A DNA stretch of 64,000 nt from DAHUYF01 sp035945115 (GTDB lineage Bacteria; Pseudomonadota; Alphaproteobacteria; ATCC43930; CGMCC-115725): NCBI GenBank assembly GCA_035945115.1, contig DASZAN010000116.1, positions 6,025 through 70,024 on the forward strand. The letters run 5' to 3'. Shown here piece after piece: positions 16,892 through 26,020 of the stretch; the stretch's first letter is position 1, and every line of letters starts with the position of its first letter. Position numbers and translations under genes: made by a program. The notes under the pieces are model-generated. The model was not told the origin of the DNA and searched no databases. It worked only from the letters and a program-made list of their open reading frames with translations.

Positions 16892-17790
16892 TCCACCTCC
16901 AACCCTTTGGCCATCATCAGCGTACACCAGCCGTCGTGCGCGATCCGCCGCCGCAGCACGAGGCGCTGCGCGCGATGGGTGGCCAGCACCGCCCGCTCCT
17001 GCCGCGCGAGCAGGCCCGATAGCACGGCGATCCCGCCGGGCGCCAGCGCGCGCGCGAGACGCGGTGCCATGCGCATCAGCGGCCGCGCGAGAATATTGGC
17101 GAAGACGAGATCGAAGCGGCGGCCGATGATGCCGCGCGCGAGGTAACCGTCCGAGCGCCGCGCGATCACGAGCGGGCCGACGCCATTTCGCGCGACATTG
17201 ACGCCGGCGACCCGCACCGCCTCATGATCGATGTCGCGCGCCTCGACCGGGCGGCGCCAAGTCTTCGCCGCAGCGATGGCGAGGATACCGGTGCCGGTTC
17301 CCATGTCGAGGACGTGACGCCGACGCCGGCGCCGGGCGAGCGCGTCGAGCGCCAGGAGACAGCCGCGCGTCGTCGCATGCTCGCCCGTGCCGAAGGCCGT
17401 CGCCGCATCCATGCGAAGGCCGATGCGTCCCGCCGGCACGCCGCCGCGATGATGCGAGCCATGAATGAAATAGTGGCCGACGCGCATCGGCGGGAAGCTC
17501 GCAGCGCTCGCGGCGAGCCAGTCGCGCGGCGGCACGCGCTCGCATGCGAGCGCCGGCACCGCGTCGGCGCGCCCGGTCCAGGCGACCGCCAGCATCGCCT
17601 CCAGCAACGCCAGCGGCGGCACGGTGGTGGTGAAGCCTTCGACGCGCCAGCCGTCCGACGCCAGTTCGAACGCACTCACCGTGCCGCAGGCATCGCCGAG
17701 CACCGCCGTCAACCGCTGGGCCGCCTCGGCGTCCGCGGCGATCGCCGCCACGCGCCAGGTGTCGCCACCCCTCTGATGCCGCGCACCCAC
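16888..17790 (-). CDS. prmA: Ribosomal protein L11 methyltransferase PrmA
   Basis: This is an approximately 300-residue SAM-dependent methyltransferase. Motif I is DMGTGTGILAIAAAK, and FANILARPLMRMAP is the PrmA-type motif IV region. The preceding GLRMDAATAFGTGEHATTRGCL is the conserved PrmA substrate/cofactor segment. It trimethylates ribosomal protein L11. The exact start is uncertain: GTG 17790 places the usual WRVAAI strand near the N-terminus. A GTG at 17823 falls in a palindromic repeat. Confidence 0.88.
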   Translation of the reverse strand: MGARHQRGGDTWRVAAIAADAEAAQRLTAVLGDACGTVSAFELASDGWRVEGFTTTVPPLALLEAMLAVAWTGRADAVPALACERVPPRDWLAASAASFPPMRVGHYFIHGSHHRGGVPAGRIGLRMDAATAFGTGEHATTRGCLLALDALARRRRRRHVLDMGTGTGILAIAAAKTWRRPVEARDIDHEAVRVAGVNVARNGVGPLVIARRSDGYLARGIIGRRFDLVFANILARPLMRMAPRLARALAPGGIAVLSGLLARQERAVLATHRAQRLVLRRRIAHDGWCTLMMAKGLEVE

Positions 17791-17810
17791 GCTCGATCTG
17801 CAATTAAGTT

Positions 17811-17945
17811 TTCCCCTCTCCACCCGCTCTTGCGGGAGGAGAGGGTAGGGTGAGGGGGGTGGCGCAACCGGCTCGCTGGCTGAGTTCGTTCACGCGGAAT
17901 TACCCCCTCACGCTATCCTCTTCCCCACTTCGTGGGGGCGAGGGC
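17811..17945. repeat. Dispersed CTCTCCCC-type palindromic repeat
   Basis: This is a composite palindrome between prmA and the DUF2817 gene. The left half (TTTCCCCTCTCC, GGGAGGAGAGGGTAGGGTGAG) is inverted in the right half (CCCCTCACGCTATCCTC, GTGGGGGCGAGGG). It belongs to the same family as the copies near 4527 and 36468. Confidence 0.75.
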
Positions 17946-17994
17946 GAAATGATTAAGCGACAATTGAGCACTGCCGGGTAACTCTAAACACTAA

Positions 17995-19080
17995 CTACCC
18001 CGCCAATCCCCGAAGCGCGCGGCGTTGCGCCTCAATTGCCTGCTCGAAGATCATGTCCTTCCAATCGTCGGCGTCGCCATAGAAGGTGGCGCGAATCATC
18101 GCCTTGATGTCGCGGCCTTGCGCGCTATCGAGGCGGCCGCGCGTATGCAGCCAATTGTCGGCGCGCACCGCGTCGATCGTCTCGTCGAGCGGCCGGACAC
18201 CATATTCGAGCGCCATCGTCGTCACCTCGGCGTGCGGCAGCGCATCCTCGAGGCCCTGGAGAAGATCGCCGGAGATCTCCGACGAGCGCGAGGTGCCGAG
18301 CGATGTGGAGGTGATGTTGTCGCCATACCATTGCTGCGCGCGGCCGAAGCCGGCGCTTGCCGGGGCGTGCGTGACGATGCGCTCGCCATGGCCGTAGGGA
18401 CCAAGGCCGGTGTGATAATCGATGACGGCCACGCGCTCGACATGGGCGAGGTGGCGCTTGGCAACCGCGAGAATCATACGGTGTGACCACACCGGCGCCT
18501 CGCCGCCGTAGAAGACGCCATCGGCATGGCTGTACTGGCCGCTGGTGATGGCGCGCTGCAGCGCCGCCGCGCCATGGCTTGCGCCGAACGCATCGAGCCG
18601 CGCCTTCGCTGCGGCCAGCCCGGCGGGCGTCCACTCGGCCGGACAAATGGCGTCGGCGAGCAGAGCGTACCCCTCGTTTCGCGGCAGCGGCGACCTGAAA
18701 GTGATGAAGTTGCGGTTGAGATCGACATTGTCCTCGGTGACGCGTCGCACCCAAGCGAAACCGTAGGGATTGATCGCGTGGACCGCGAGCAGCGCCGTGC
18801 CGTGCGACAGCTCGCTCGCCGCGCCGCTCAGGAACGTGCCGGTCTGCACGCCCGAGCCGCAGAAGCCTTCGGCTCCGTGCGTCGCGGACACCGTCACCAG
18901 CACGCGCTTGGCGTCGGCGGGACCGAGCCAGGCGAGATCGGTGGCGAGCGCCTCGCCCGCCGGCCCCTTGGCGCGCTCATTGCTTTCGGCGAAAACGCGC
19001 GCCCCCGCCGTCGTCGCCGCATCGCGAAATTTCTGCCGCGCTTCGGCGTAGCTCGCGGAGAAATACTGGCTTGGTCCCAT
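17995..19080 (-). CDS. DUF2817 (M14-like) putative zinc carboxypeptidase
   Basis: This 361-residue protein begins MGPSQYFSASYAEARQKF and matches DUF2817, a branch of the M14 carboxypeptidase clan. Likely zinc-site elements are THGAEGFCGS (His and Glu spaced as in M14 enzymes) and a later His in IDYHTGLGPYG. NVDLNRNF is the conserved M14 Arg motif, and MALEYG carries the likely catalytic Glu. The substrate is unknown. ATG 19080 is one base from the uvrD stop, so the gene follows uvrD on one transcript. Confidence 0.82.
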   Translation of the reverse strand: MGPSQYFSASYAEARQKFRDAATTAGARVFAESNERAKGPAGEALATDLAWLGPADAKRVLVTVSATHGAEGFCGSGVQTGTFLSGAASELSHGTALLAVHAINPYGFAWVRRVTEDNVDLNRNFITFRSPLPRNEGYALLADAICPAEWTPAGLAAAKARLDAFGASHGAAALQRAITSGQYSHADGVFYGGEAPVWSHRMILAVAKRHLAHVERVAVIDYHTGLGPYGHGERIVTHAPASAGFGRAQQWYGDNITSTSLGTSRSSEISGDLLQGLEDALPHAEVTTMALEYGVRPLDETIDAVRADNWLHTRGRLDSAQGRDIKAMIRATFYGDADDWKDMIFEQAIEAQRRALRGLAG

Positions 19081-19081
19081 G

Positions 19082-21349
19082 TCAGACCTTCTCGACGAAT
19101 GCGTCCATGACCATCTTCTCGCCGGCCTTGTCGAAGTTGATGGCGAGCTTGTTGTCTTCGACCGCGCGCACCGTGCCATAGCCGAATTTCTGATGGAAGA
19201 TGCGGTCGCCCTTGGCAAAGCCGCCGATGCGGCGCACCTCGACACCGCGCGGCGGTACGGGCCGCGATTCAATGATGGGCGCGCGGCGACCGAGCGGACC
19301 CAAGCGAGTGAGGTCGGGCCGAGCGAGCTCGGGCCCGGGCCGTGTCATCGACCAATCCTCGCGCTCGAACGCGCCGGCACGTGGATAAAGTCCGGGATCG
19401 GCAACGATGTCGGTATGCTCGCGCGGCAGCTCGGCGATGAAGCGCGACGGCAAGGTCGGCTGCCATTGACCGTACATACGGCGGTTGGCGGCATATGAGA
19501 CATAGGCGCGGCGCTTGGCGCGGGTGAGGCCGACATAGGCGAGCCGCCGCTCTTCCTCGAGGCCGGCGCGGCCGGTGTCGTCCATGGCGCGCTGATTGGG
19601 GAAGAGCCCTTCCTCCCAGCCGGGCAGAAAGACGGTGTCGAATTCGAGTCCCTTGGCGCTGTGGAGCGTCATGATGCTCACCATGTCGCCGCCGGCTGTC
19701 GCGGTGTTTTCCATGACGAGGCTCACATGCTCGAGAAAGCCCGCGAGATTGTCGAACTCGGCCATGCCCGCGATGAGCTCTTTCAAGTTCTCGAGCCGGC
19801 CCGGTGCCTCCGGCGATTTGTCCGCCTGCCACATCGCGGTATAGCCGGACTCATCGAGAATTTGCGCGGCGAGTTCGGTATGGAGAACGCGATCGGCGAG
19901 ACCCTGCCAGCGCGAGAGCGACGTCAGAAAATCGCGGAGCGCTTTGCGCGCGGCGGGCTTGATCTCGTCGGTCTCGACGAGCCGCGCCGCCGCCTCAGCG
20001 AGCGGCAGGCGTTGCGCTCGGGCGAGCGTGTGCAGTGATTGCAGCGTCGCCTCGCCGATGCCACGCCGCGGCACGTTGACGATGCGTTCGAAGGCCAAGT
20101 CGTCGGCGGGCTGGTGCACGAGGCGCAAATAAGCGAGCGCGTCGCGAATCTCTTGCCGCTCGTAGAAGCGGGGACCGCCGATGACGCGATAGGGAAGCCC
20201 CAGCGTCAGAAAGCGCTCCTCGAATTCGCGCGTCTGGAAACCGGCGCGCACGAGGATCGCCATCTCCGAGAGCGCCTCGCCGCGGTGCTGACGCGCCTCG
20301 ATCTCGTCGCCGACCCAGCGCGCCTCTTCTTCGCCATCCCAGACGCCACGCAAGATGATCCGTTCGCCCTCGTTATGCGCCGTCCACAGCGTCTTGCCGA
20401 GGCGCCCTTCATTGTGCGCGATCAATCCCGAGGCGGCGGCGAGGATATGCGGCGTCGAGCGGTAGTTCTGCTCGAGGCGGATGATCTTGGCGCCGGGAAA
20501 ATCGCGCTCGAAGCGGAGGATGTTGCCGATCTCGGCGCCTCGCCAGGAGTAGACGGACTGGTCGTCGTCGCCGACGCAGCAGAGATTGCGGTGGCCCTGC
20601 GCCAGAAGCCGCAGCCACAAATATTGCGCGACATTGGTGTCCTGATACTCGTCCACCAACATGTAGCGGAAGCGCTGCTGGTAATCGGCGAGGATGTCGG
20701 CGCGGACGGCGAAGATGGTGAGATTGTGCAGCAGAAGATCGCCGAAATCCGCGGCGTTGACGGCGAGGAGCCGTTCCTGATAAGCGCGGAAGAGGCCGGC
20801 GCCGCGCCCATCAGCAAGCCCCCGCTGATCCTCGACCGGCACCTTGTCGGGACCGAGGCCGCGGTCCTTCCAGCGCTCGATCGCGCCCAACAGCGTGCGC
20901 GCCGGCCAGCGCTTCTCGTCGATCCCTGCCGCGGCGGCGAGCTGCTTCATGAGGCGCAGCTGATCGTCCGTGTCGAGGATGGTGAAGTTGGGTTTGAGGC
21001 CCACCACTTCCGCGTGCCGGCGCAGGATGCGCGCGGCAATGGCGTGGAAGGTGCCGAGCCAGAGCCCCTCGGCGCTCTCGCCGATCATGCGCTCCAGGCG
21101 CGCGCGCATCTCGAGCGCGGCCTTGTTGGTGAAGGTGACGGCGAGGATTTGGCTCGGCCACGCCCGCCTCGTGGCGAGAATATGGGCAAGCCGCGTCGTC
21201 AGCACCCGCGTCTTGCCCGTCCCGGCACCGGCCAGGACCAGCACCGGCCCTTCAACCGCCTCGACGGCGCGGCGCTGCGCCTCGTTGAGGCCGGCGAGGT
21301 AGCTGGGCGATGCGGCGGCGGGAGCGGCGGTAAACTCGGACTCTGCCAT
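19082..21349 (-). CDS. uvrD: ATP-dependent DNA helicase UvrD/PcrA
   Basis: This is a 755-residue superfamily-1 3'-5' helicase for mismatch and excision repair. Helicase motifs are all visible: AGAGTGKTRVLTTRL (I), DEYQDTN (II), GDDDQSVYSWRGA (III), LEQNYRS (IV), then TLHSAKGLEFDTVFLPG (V) and EERRLAYVGLTRAKR (VI). The C-terminus (GDRIFHQKFGYGTVRAVED) is the Tudor-like RNA-polymerase-binding tail of UvrD/PcrA. ATG 21349 begins MAESEF; a start six codons upstream is also possible. Confidence 0.96.
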   Translation of the reverse strand: MAESEFTAAPAAASPSYLAGLNEAQRRAVEAVEGPVLVLAGAGTGKTRVLTTRLAHILATRRAWPSQILAVTFTNKAALEMRARLERMIGESAEGLWLGTFHAIAARILRRHAEVVGLKPNFTILDTDDQLRLMKQLAAAAGIDEKRWPARTLLGAIERWKDRGLGPDKVPVEDQRGLADGRGAGLFRAYQERLLAVNAADFGDLLLHNLTIFAVRADILADYQQRFRYMLVDEYQDTNVAQYLWLRLLAQGHRNLCCVGDDDQSVYSWRGAEIGNILRFERDFPGAKIIRLEQNYRSTPHILAAASGLIAHNEGRLGKTLWTAHNEGERIILRGVWDGEEEARWVGDEIEARQHRGEALSEMAILVRAGFQTREFEERFLTLGLPYRVIGGPRFYERQEIRDALAYLRLVHQPADDLAFERIVNVPRRGIGEATLQSLHTLARAQRLPLAEAAARLVETDEIKPAARKALRDFLTSLSRWQGLADRVLHTELAAQILDESGYTAMWQADKSPEAPGRLENLKELIAGMAEFDNLAGFLEHVSLVMENTATAGGDMVSIMTLHSAKGLEFDTVFLPGWEEGLFPNQRAMDDTGRAGLEEERRLAYVGLTRAKRRAYVSYAANRRMYGQWQPTLPSRFIAELPREHTDIVADPGLYPRAGAFEREDWSMTRPGPELARPDLTRLGPLGRRAPIIESRPVPPRGVEVRRIGGFAKGDRIFHQKFGYGTVRAVEDNKLAINFDKAGEKMVMDAFVEKV

Positions 21350-21495
21350 TGCGGCGGTATATAGCACGTGCAGCGCCCAGAGGGAGGAGCGGTTTGGCTC
21401 TACTGCATGACCACCATACGCCGGTCTTGCAGCGAAATCAGAGGGGTGTTCCGGCGGGAAAACCCTTATGATGCCCCGCCCTCAGCCCCGCGCCC

Positions 21496-22761
21496 ATGCA
21501 CGCCTTCGTCATCATCGCCGTCTTCGTCTTGACCTACCTCGGCATGGCCGCCGGGCGGCTGCCCTGGCTGCAGGTCGACCGCACCGGTATCGCGCTCTTG
21601 GGCGTGATCGCGCTGCTTGCCACCGAAGCGGTGACGCTTGATCAGCTCGGCGCCACCATCGACACATCGACCTTGGTGCTGCTCTTCGCGCTGATGATCA
21701 TCTCGGCGCAGTTCGTTCATTCCGGCTTCTACGATTTCTGCGCCGAATGGATCACCAGCCGGCGCGGCGGTCCCGCCTGGCTCCTCGCCACCACCGTCGG
21801 CGTCTGCGGCGGGCTCGCGGCACTCCTCGCCAACGACATACTCGTCTTCGCCATGGCGCCGCTTCTCGTCACTGGCGCTCGCTCGCGAGGGCTCGATCCC
21901 CGGCCGTTTCTAATTGCGCTCGCGAGCGCCACCAATATCGGCTCGGCCGCCACGCTCATCGGCAATCCGCAGAACATCCTCATCGGCCAGGTCGGGAACC
22001 TCAGCTTCCACACCTTCCTGCTCGCCTGCGGCGTGCCGGCGTTGGTCGGCCTGATCGCCGTCTTCATCGTTACCTGGTTCCTCTGGCACGACCGCATCGA
22101 AGGCACCGTCCTCGCCGTCACCCGCGACGGGCCGGAAGTGGCCATGCACCCCCATGACCGCAATCAGACCATCAAGGGCGCGGCGGCCTTGGCGGCGCTC
22201 CTCGTGCTCTTCACCACGCCGCTGCCGCGCGAGACGGGCGGCCTCGCCATCGCCGCGCTGCTGCTCGCGACGCGCAAATTCACGAGCCGCAGCATGATCG
22301 CCGCGGTCGACTGGCCGCTGCTGCTGCTCTTCGTCTGTCTCTTCGGCATCACCGGCGCGCTTGCCGATACGGGCTTGCCGTGGACGGTAATCTCGGGCTT
22401 GCAGGAGTTGGGGCTGCTGCCTGACAACCTCGCCGTGCTGACGCCGCTCACTCTCCTCATGAGCAACACCATCGGCAACGTGCCGTCGGTCATCCTCCTG
22501 CTGCAGGTCTGGCCCAACCCGGCGCAAGGCGCGCTCTATGGGCTCGCGCTCCTCTCCTCGCTCGCCGGCAACCTGCTCCTCGTCGGTAGCCTCACCAATC
22601 TTATCGTGGTCGAGCGCGCCGCCGCCTTCGGTGTCCGCGTCACCTTCGCGGATTATGCCCGCGCCGGCGTGCCGATCACTCTCATTTCCATGGGCTTTGC
22701 CGTGTTCTGGCTCGCCTGGACCGGCTGGCTGCCGCTCTGGCCCGGCGGCACGGTGCAATGA
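21496..22761 (+). CDS. SLC13/ArsB-type anion transporter
   Basis: This 421-residue inner-membrane protein has about 10-12 hydrophobic segments. Conserved parts of the ion-transporter superfamily are ALLANDILVFAMAPL, LASATNIGSAATLIGNPQNILIG and LMSNTIGNVPSVILLL, the last two being the paired hairpin motifs with Asn and Gly. The substrate could be dicarboxylate, sulfate or arsenite; no ars or sulfur genes are adjacent to decide. A GNAT gene follows after 10 nt. Confidence 0.87.
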   Translation: MHAFVIIAVFVLTYLGMAAGRLPWLQVDRTGIALLGVIALLATEAVTLDQLGATIDTSTLVLLFALMIISAQFVHSGFYDFCAEWITSRRGGPAWLLATTVGVCGGLAALLANDILVFAMAPLLVTGARSRGLDPRPFLIALASATNIGSAATLIGNPQNILIGQVGNLSFHTFLLACGVPALVGLIAVFIVTWFLWHDRIEGTVLAVTRDGPEVAMHPHDRNQTIKGAAALAALLVLFTTPLPRETGGLAIAALLLATRKFTSRSMIAAVDWPLLLLFVCLFGITGALADTGLPWTVISGLQELGLLPDNLAVLTPLTLLMSNTIGNVPSVILLLQVWPNPAQGALYGLALLSSLAGNLLLVGSLTNLIVVERAAAFGVRVTFADYARAGVPITLISMGFAVFWLAWTGWLPLWPGGTVQ

Positions 22762-22771
22762 GGCGCGCGCA

Positions 22772-23260
22772 ATGACTCGAGTGTCGATCCGTTCCTGGAC
22801 GCCTGATGATGTCGGCTTGGTGCTCTACTTCGTGCGCGCGCTCGCCGCCTTCGAACGCGAGCCCGATGCGGTGAGCGCCGGCGAAGCCGATCTGCTGCGC
22901 GACGGCTTTGGAGCGAAGCCGTGCTTCGAGGTGCGGCTCGCCTTCGTCGACGATCGCCCGGCCGGCTTCACCCTCTTCTTCACGACTTATTCTACCTGGG
23001 AAGGCCGTCCTGGGCTTTATCTTGAGGACATCTTCGTCGAGGAATGGGCGCGCAAGAGTGGCGTCGGCCGCCGCCTCATCATCGATCTCGCGCGGCTCGC
23101 GCAAGAACGGAACTGCCGCCGCCTCGATCTCTCTGTCCTCGACTGGAATCCCGCGCGCGGCTTTTACGAGCGTCTCGGCATCCACCCCAACAAGGGCTGG
23201 CTTCCCTACCGTGTTAGAGGAGAGGCGCTGGTGCGCCTCGCTGCGGAAGCTGAGGATTAG
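22772..23260 (+). CDS. GNAT-family N-acetyltransferase
   Basis: This is a 162-residue acetyltransferase. The acetyl-CoA loop is KSGVGRRLI (R/Q-x-x-G-x-G/A) preceded by the strand LYLEDIFVEEW, and NPARGFYERLGI is the typical C-terminal motif. Overall length and order match the diamine/polyamine N-acetyltransferase-like subgroup (SAT1-type, FTLFFTTYSTWEGRPGLYL), but the substrate is unproven. It lies 10 nt after the transporter gene. The last 4 bp overlap the convergent GGDEF gene. Confidence 0.87.
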   Translation: MTRVSIRSWTPDDVGLVLYFVRALAAFEREPDAVSAGEADLLRDGFGAKPCFEVRLAFVDDRPAGFTLFFTTYSTWEGRPGLYLEDIFVEEWARKSGVGRRLIIDLARLAQERNCRRLDLSVLDWNPARGFYERLGIHPNKGWLPYRVRGEALVRLAAEAED

Positions 23261-24315
23261 CCGCCGGCGGCCGCCGGCTCCATGGCGTCTTCCGTCACCA
23301 CGCGGTTGCGGCCGTTGCGCTTTGCCTGATAGAGCGCGGCGTCGGCGCGGCGCACGGTCTCGACGAGCTGCTCGCCGGGACGGTAGCAGGCGACGCCGAT
23401 CGACATCGTGATGGTGCCGTAGTCGTCGCCGGTGTGCTTGCGCACGACGCGGCGGCCCATGATGGTGCGGCGGATCTGATCGGCCAAGCCCTTGGCGTCG
23501 TTGAGGCGAGTCTGCGGCAGGATGATCGCGAACTCCTCGCCGCCATAGCGCGCCGGCGTGTCGCGGCCTTTGACGCTGTCGGTGAGCGTGCGGGCGACGA
23601 GGCGCAGCACCTGGTCGCCGAGCTGGTGGCCATAGTTGTCGTTGAATAGCTTGAAGTGGTCGATGTCGAGGATGAGCAGCGAGAGCGCCTCGCCACTTTC
23701 CATGGCATCGCGCGCCGCTTGGCGCAGCCGCGTCTCGAAGAATTTCCGGTTGGGAATGCCGGTGAGCGCGTCGGTGAGCGCTTCGCGCCGCACCTCCTCG
23801 AGACTCTGGCGGAGCTCGGCGATTTCGCTCGAGGACTGGTTGAGGCGATCCTCCAGCGCACCGTTGCGCTCGATCATATGCTGCGTCTCGAAGATCAGGC
23901 CGGAGAGGAGAGCGCGGAATTCGTGGTTGTTTTCCACGGCCGCGCCCATCTCGTTCGAGAACTGGTCGAGGGTCTTGCCGAAATCGCTCGCCTCGCCGCT
24001 TGCCGATTTCAAGAAGCGCGAGACCTGCTCGATCGCGTAGTGCAGGCGGCCGCTCGTCTCACTCACCACGTTCAGGTGGCGGTTGCTGTCGCAGAAGCGG
24101 CTGTAGAGCTCGGCGTTGAGCGCTTCCGAGAATTCCTGCTTGTTCGAGATGAGGATATCGATGGTGCGCCTGAGCTCGGGCATGCCCGTTGCGTAGGCAT
24201 ACCAGACCGCATAGTTTTCCGGCGTCGGCGGCACCTGATGGCCGATCATGGCCTGCAAGGCCGCCTCGGCATGCGTCCGTGCTTGCCGGAATTCGTCGGC
24301 CTTCCCCTGTCCCAT
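23257..24315 (-). CDS. GGDEF diguanylate cyclase
   Basis: This is a 352-residue cytosolic protein with no membrane segment. Residues 1-100 form a helical sensor-like region (VPPTPENYAVWYAYATG). A coiled-coil follows at about 145-180, then a GGDEF domain with catalytic GGEEF at 258-262 and substrate motifs LTGIPNRKFFE and DIDHFKLFNDNYGH. It should make cyclic di-GMP. The usual inhibitory RxxD site is KGRD (249-252), so feedback inhibition may be weakened. It is monocistronic; the input signal is unknown. Confidence 0.92.
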   Translation of the reverse strand: MGQGKADEFRQARTHAEAALQAMIGHQVPPTPENYAVWYAYATGMPELRRTIDILISNKQEFSEALNAELYSRFCDSNRHLNVVSETSGRLHYAIEQVSRFLKSASGEASDFGKTLDQFSNEMGAAVENNHEFRALLSGLIFETQHMIERNGALEDRLNQSSSEIAELRQSLEEVRREALTDALTGIPNRKFFETRLRQAARDAMESGEALSLLILDIDHFKLFNDNYGHQLGDQVLRLVARTLTDSVKGRDTPARYGGEEFAIILPQTRLNDAKGLADQIRRTIMGRRVVRKHTGDDYGTITMSIGVACYRPGEQLVETVRRADAALYQAKRNGRNRVVTEDAMEPAAAGG

Positions 24316-24468
24316 CGCGCTCGCCTCTGGGTCGATGAACGGACGGCAGAGCGGCCGCCAGCATCAAGCGGAGGACTATGCCCATCCTTCATTGCCAAAT
24401 GGTTGCCAAAGCCGTCTCGGCCGCTCGAAGATTGCGCCCGTCCCTCCCACTTTGGAGAGAGTGCGCCG

Positions 24469-24954
24469 ATGAGTGAACACCGACTGGTCGCCTTCCGCGG
24501 CCGGGTCGAGCCGCAGTGGATCGACTACAACGGTCATATGAATGTCGGCTACTACGTGGTCGCCTTCGACAAAGGGACGGATGGGCTCCTCGACCATCTC
24601 GGCCTCGGCGAGGCCTATCGGCGTGCCACCAATCATTCGATCTATGTCCTCGAGGCCCATGTCACCTACGTGCGCGAGCTCAAGCTCGATGCACCATTCA
24701 TCATCGACACGCAGCTCATCGACGCGGACGAGAAGCGTCTTCACTTTTTTCACCGCATGCATCACGCCGATCAGGGCTTCCTCGCCGCCACCAACGAACT
24801 GTTGGCGCTTCACGTCGACCTCGCGGGGCCTCGCGCCGCCGCGCTTCCCACCGACGCGGCGGCACGCCTGGCGCCGCTCGTCGCCGCCCACCGCCGCCTG
24901 CCGGCGCCGCCCCAGCTCGGGCGGCGGATTGGCATCAAGCGGAAGGCGGGATAG
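24469..24954 (+). CDS. Hotdog-fold acyl-CoA thioesterase
   Basis: This 161-residue 4-hydroxybenzoyl-CoA-type thioesterase has the active-site motif WIDYNGHMNVGYY, with Asp19 and the YNGHMN turn at residues 20-25. Downstream strands (HVTYVRELKLDAPFIIDTQL, LHFFHRMHHADQGFLAATNE) complete a single hotdog domain. The sequence resembles the carnitine/betainyl-CoA thioesterase group, but no carnitine genes are nearby. GGAGAG lies upstream of ATG 24469. Confidence 0.87.
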   Translation: MSEHRLVAFRGRVEPQWIDYNGHMNVGYYVVAFDKGTDGLLDHLGLGEAYRRATNHSIYVLEAHVTYVRELKLDAPFIIDTQLIDADEKRLHFFHRMHHADQGFLAATNELLALHVDLAGPRAAALPTDAAARLAPLVAAHRRLPAPPQLGRRIGIKRKAG

Positions 24955-25033
24955 TGCAGCGCCGGCTCGAAGCAGCCGTTAAACAACGCTGCAAGACGCG
25001 CCGTGAGTCCTTGATGCAACGGGGCTCCGCGCG

Positions 25034-26020
25034 ATGATCCTCTCCGTTCTCGCGCGCCTCGGCCGGCATGGCACCTGGTTTCTCGCGGGCGGGCTTTTCG
25101 TCGGCCTCTTGGCGCCGCCGCTCGCGGCGCTGCTGCGTCCTGCCTTGCCAGCGCTCATCTTCGTGCTCACGGCCACGACCTTTCTCAGCATCGATTGGGC
25201 GGCGCTCGCCGTTCATGCGCGCCGGCCGGGCCTTCTCGCGCTGATCCTCGCCTGGAGTCTGCTGGCGACGCCGCTCATCGTCGCCGCCGCAGCACGACTC
25301 CTGGACCTGCCAGCCGGGCTCACACAGGGCTTGGTGCTTTGGGCGGCGTCGCCGCCGCTCATCGCTGTGCCGGCGATTGCGCTTTTGTTGGGATTGGACG
25401 GTGCGCTGGCCCTCTTAGCGATGGTGGGCGGCACCCTCGTCATGCCGCTCACCTTGCCGCCGCTCGTTTTGGGCCTTATCGGCTTGACGGTCGGCATGAG
25501 CATTCCCGTCCTGATGCTGCGGCTTGTGATGTTCATCGGCGGTGCGGCGTTGCTCGCGGCCTTGCTGCAACGCCTTTACGGCGCCGAGCGATTGCGCCGC
25601 TATACGCTCGAGCTGAGCGGCCTCAACGTGCTGATCCTGTTGCTCTTCGCCATTGCCATCATGGAGGGCGTCACGGCGCGGCTTCTCAGCGAGCCTGGCG
25701 CCGTGCTGCTCTATGCCGCGGCAGCCCTTGGCGTCAGCCTGTCTCTGCAGGCCCTGAGTTTCGCTGTCTTCTTCCGGCTCGCGCGCCTTCCGGCGCTCAC
25801 CATCGCCCTTGTCGGCGGCAACAAGAACATGGGGGTCGCCTGGGCCAATCTCGCGGGCGCCGCGAGCCCGGAGGTAAACCTCTTTTTCGCCGCCGTGCAG
25901 CTGCCGATCTATGTGCTGCCGGCGCTTCTGAAGCCGATCTATCGCCGCTTGGGCGCCGCGCCAGCGCCGGGGATCAGCCGGTCGGGCGCCAGCGCAGCAG
26001 ATGGCGCTCGAGGCGATTGA
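25034..26020 (+). CDS. Bile-acid:sodium symporter (BASS)-family transporter
   Basis: This 328-residue membrane protein has about nine or ten hydrophobic segments. The family hallmarks are the crossover regions WAASPPLIAVPAIALLLGLDGA and IALVGGNKNMGVAWANLAG, which in BASS proteins surround the sodium sites. The substrate is likely an organic acid; true bile acids are unlikely in this setting. The last 47 bp overlap the convergent ABC permease gene. Confidence 0.82.
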   Translation: MILSVLARLGRHGTWFLAGGLFVGLLAPPLAALLRPALPALIFVLTATTFLSIDWAALAVHARRPGLLALILAWSLLATPLIVAAAARLLDLPAGLTQGLVLWAASPPLIAVPAIALLLGLDGALALLAMVGGTLVMPLTLPPLVLGLIGLTVGMSIPVLMLRLVMFIGGAALLAALLQRLYGAERLRRYTLELSGLNVLILLLFAIAIMEGVTARLLSEPGAVLLYAAAALGVSLSLQALSFAVFFRLARLPALTIALVGGNKNMGVAWANLAGAASPEVNLFFAAVQLPIYVLPALLKPIYRRLGAAPAPGISRSGASAADGARGD

